Shown: piece by piece, positions 5,384 through 6,078 of the stretch
How positions within the stretch are numbered: the first letter of the stretch is position 1
How the letters are laid out: each line of letters starts with the position of its first letter
The notes under the pieces: generated by a model
Told to the model about the DNA's origin: nothing
Seen by the model: only the letters and a program-made list of their open reading frames with translations
Databases searched by the model: none
Source: Acidimicrobiia bacterium
Lineage (GTDB): Bacteria > Actinomycetota > Acidimicrobiia > Acidimicrobiales > SZUA-35
Assembly (NCBI GenBank): GCA_029857855.1
Contig: JAOUGG010000174.1
Location: 1 to 6,078, forward strand
Length of the DNA: 6,078 bases
Direction of reading: 5' to 3'
Program-made: the position numbers and the translations under genes

Positions 5384-6078
5384 CCGCGTCGGTACTTCGC
5401 CTGGAGGGCGACTACGTCCTCACGATGGACGGCGAGCCCCGACTGGCGCCGTCGGCCGCCATCGACATCGGATCCGACGGCCGGATCGTTGCGGTCGGGC
5501 CGATCGCCGATCTCGGACCGCCTCCACCTGTCGTCGAGCGGATCGGCGGGCTCCTCATGCCAGGTCTGGTCAACGCTCACGCCCACACGCCGATGACCCT
5601 GGTTCGTTCGGTGGGCGACGGGCTGCCGCTGGCGACCTGGCTCCAGGATGGCGTCTGGCCCCGGGAGGGCAGGATGACGCCGGAGGATGCGTGGTGGGGC
5701 ATGGTCGGCGGGTCGATCGAAATGCTCGAGTCGGGCGTCACCACCAGCTGCGAGATGTACCTGTTCGAGGACCAGGTTGCCGATGCCGTGGAACACACGG
5801 GCGGTCGGGTCGTCGTCACGCCGGGAGTCATCGCCGCGCTCAGCCCCGACGGCCGGGTCGATGGCCGGCTGGCCGAGATCGTCGCCTTCCACCAGGCTCG
5901 TCACGACCCCGCCGGGCGGGTGACGGTGGGGTTCGCCCCACATTCGGTCTACGACCTCACACCCGAGCAGTGCGGGGAGATCGCAGCGGAGGCCGCGGCC
6001 GTCGACGCCCTGCTTCACATTCACCTGGAGGAGACCCGGGCCGAGCGGGAACTCGTGATCGACCGGTACGGCCGACCG
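5380..6078 (+). CDS. mtaD: Amidohydrolase, MTA/SAH deaminase family (3' partial)
   Basis: The GTG-started frame stays open to the window end, giving 233 residues of a protein usually near 430. It is a cytosolic metal-dependent hydrolase of the amidohydrolase superfamily that would deaminate an adenine nucleoside (5'-methylthioadenosine, S-adenosylhomocysteine or adenosine) at C6. An N-terminal beta-sandwich part (about 1-58) leads to MPGLVNAHAHTPMTLVRS (60-77), whose H67 and H69 are the first two metal ligands. GLPLATWLQ (81-89) and WPREGRMTPED (93-103) follow. E96 corresponds to the ribose-contacting Glu of the Thermotoga enzyme (TM0936) as I recall it. GFAPHSVYDLTPE (184-196) gives substrate-contacting H188. 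HIHLEET (213-219) gives third metal ligand H215 and catalytic Glu E218. The fourth ligand (Asp in the GTDG motif) and the HxxH segment lie beyond the window. Guanine or s-triazine-type deaminase relatives are alternatives, but the phosphorylase neighbour favours a nucleoside substrate. Confidence 0.88.
   Translation, partial: MTASVLRLEGDYVLTMDGEPRLAPSAAIDIGSDGRIVAVGPIADLGPPPPVVERIGGLLMPGLVNAHAHTPMTLVRSVGDGLPLATWLQDGVWPREGRMTPEDAWWGMVGGSIEMLESGVTTSCEMYLFEDQVADAVEHTGGRVVVTPGVIAALSPDGRVDGRLAEIVAFHQARHDPAGRVTVGFAPHSVYDLTPEQCGEIAAEAAAVDALLHIHLEETRAERELVIDRYGRP

Noticed and set aside
5224..6024. A 266-codon open frame on the - strand across the end of the phosphorylase and the amidohydrolase.
   Set aside because: The + strand frame from GTG 5380 carries ordered amidohydrolase motifs through to the window end; the - strand translation shows none.

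Overview
The window is a gene-dense, high-GC stretch (roughly two thirds G+C by eye) with every real gene on the + strand. GTG and ATG starts, 4-base stop/start overlaps, strong GC preference at third codon positions and a probable leaderless gene all point to an actinobacterium. The protein style suggests an Acidimicrobiia-like lineage, but that last step is a guess; nothing here is taxonomically diagnostic.

Layout. (1) Positions 1-756: the C-terminal two thirds of a BMP/PnrA-family (Med-type) nucleoside-binding lipoprotein; its start lies upstream. (2) Positions 757-867: an intergenic gap holding two tandem near-perfect hairpins, the second with a T-rich tail, then a clear ribosome binding site. 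(3) Positions 868-4580: two BPD_transp_2-family permeases and a double-domain ATPase, tightly packed (ATGA overlap, then a 3-base gap). With gene 1 they make a complete nucleoside-type ABC importer. The ATPase gene is last, whereas the Bacillus yufNOPQ-type order places it second. (4) Positions 4581-4612: a 32-base gap with a good promoter-like sequence that would start transcription at or very near the ATG of the next gene. (5) Positions 4613-5383: a 256-residue purine nucleoside phosphorylase of the MTAP/PNP family, carrying Glu and Asn at the base-binding positions typical of enzymes acting on 6-oxopurines. (6) Positions 5380-6078 (cut by the window end): the N-terminal 233 residues of an amidohydrolase of the MTA/SAH deaminase family, overlapping the phosphorylase stop by 4 bases.

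How they fit together. The best reading is a purine-nucleoside uptake and salvage cluster. The transporter imports nucleosides, the amidohydrolase deaminates an adenine nucleoside (5'-methylthioadenosine, S-adenosylhomocysteine or adenosine) to its inosine form, and the phosphorylase splits that product into hypoxanthine and a (methylthio)ribose-1-phosphate. The phosphorylase's 6-oxopurine signature beside a deaminase argues for the two-step route MTA -> methylthioinosine -> hypoxanthine known from Pseudomonas aeruginosa, rather than direct MTA phosphorolysis. General inosine/guanosine salvage remains an alternative. No RNA genes, insertion sequences, CRISPR arrays or other mobile elements were seen.
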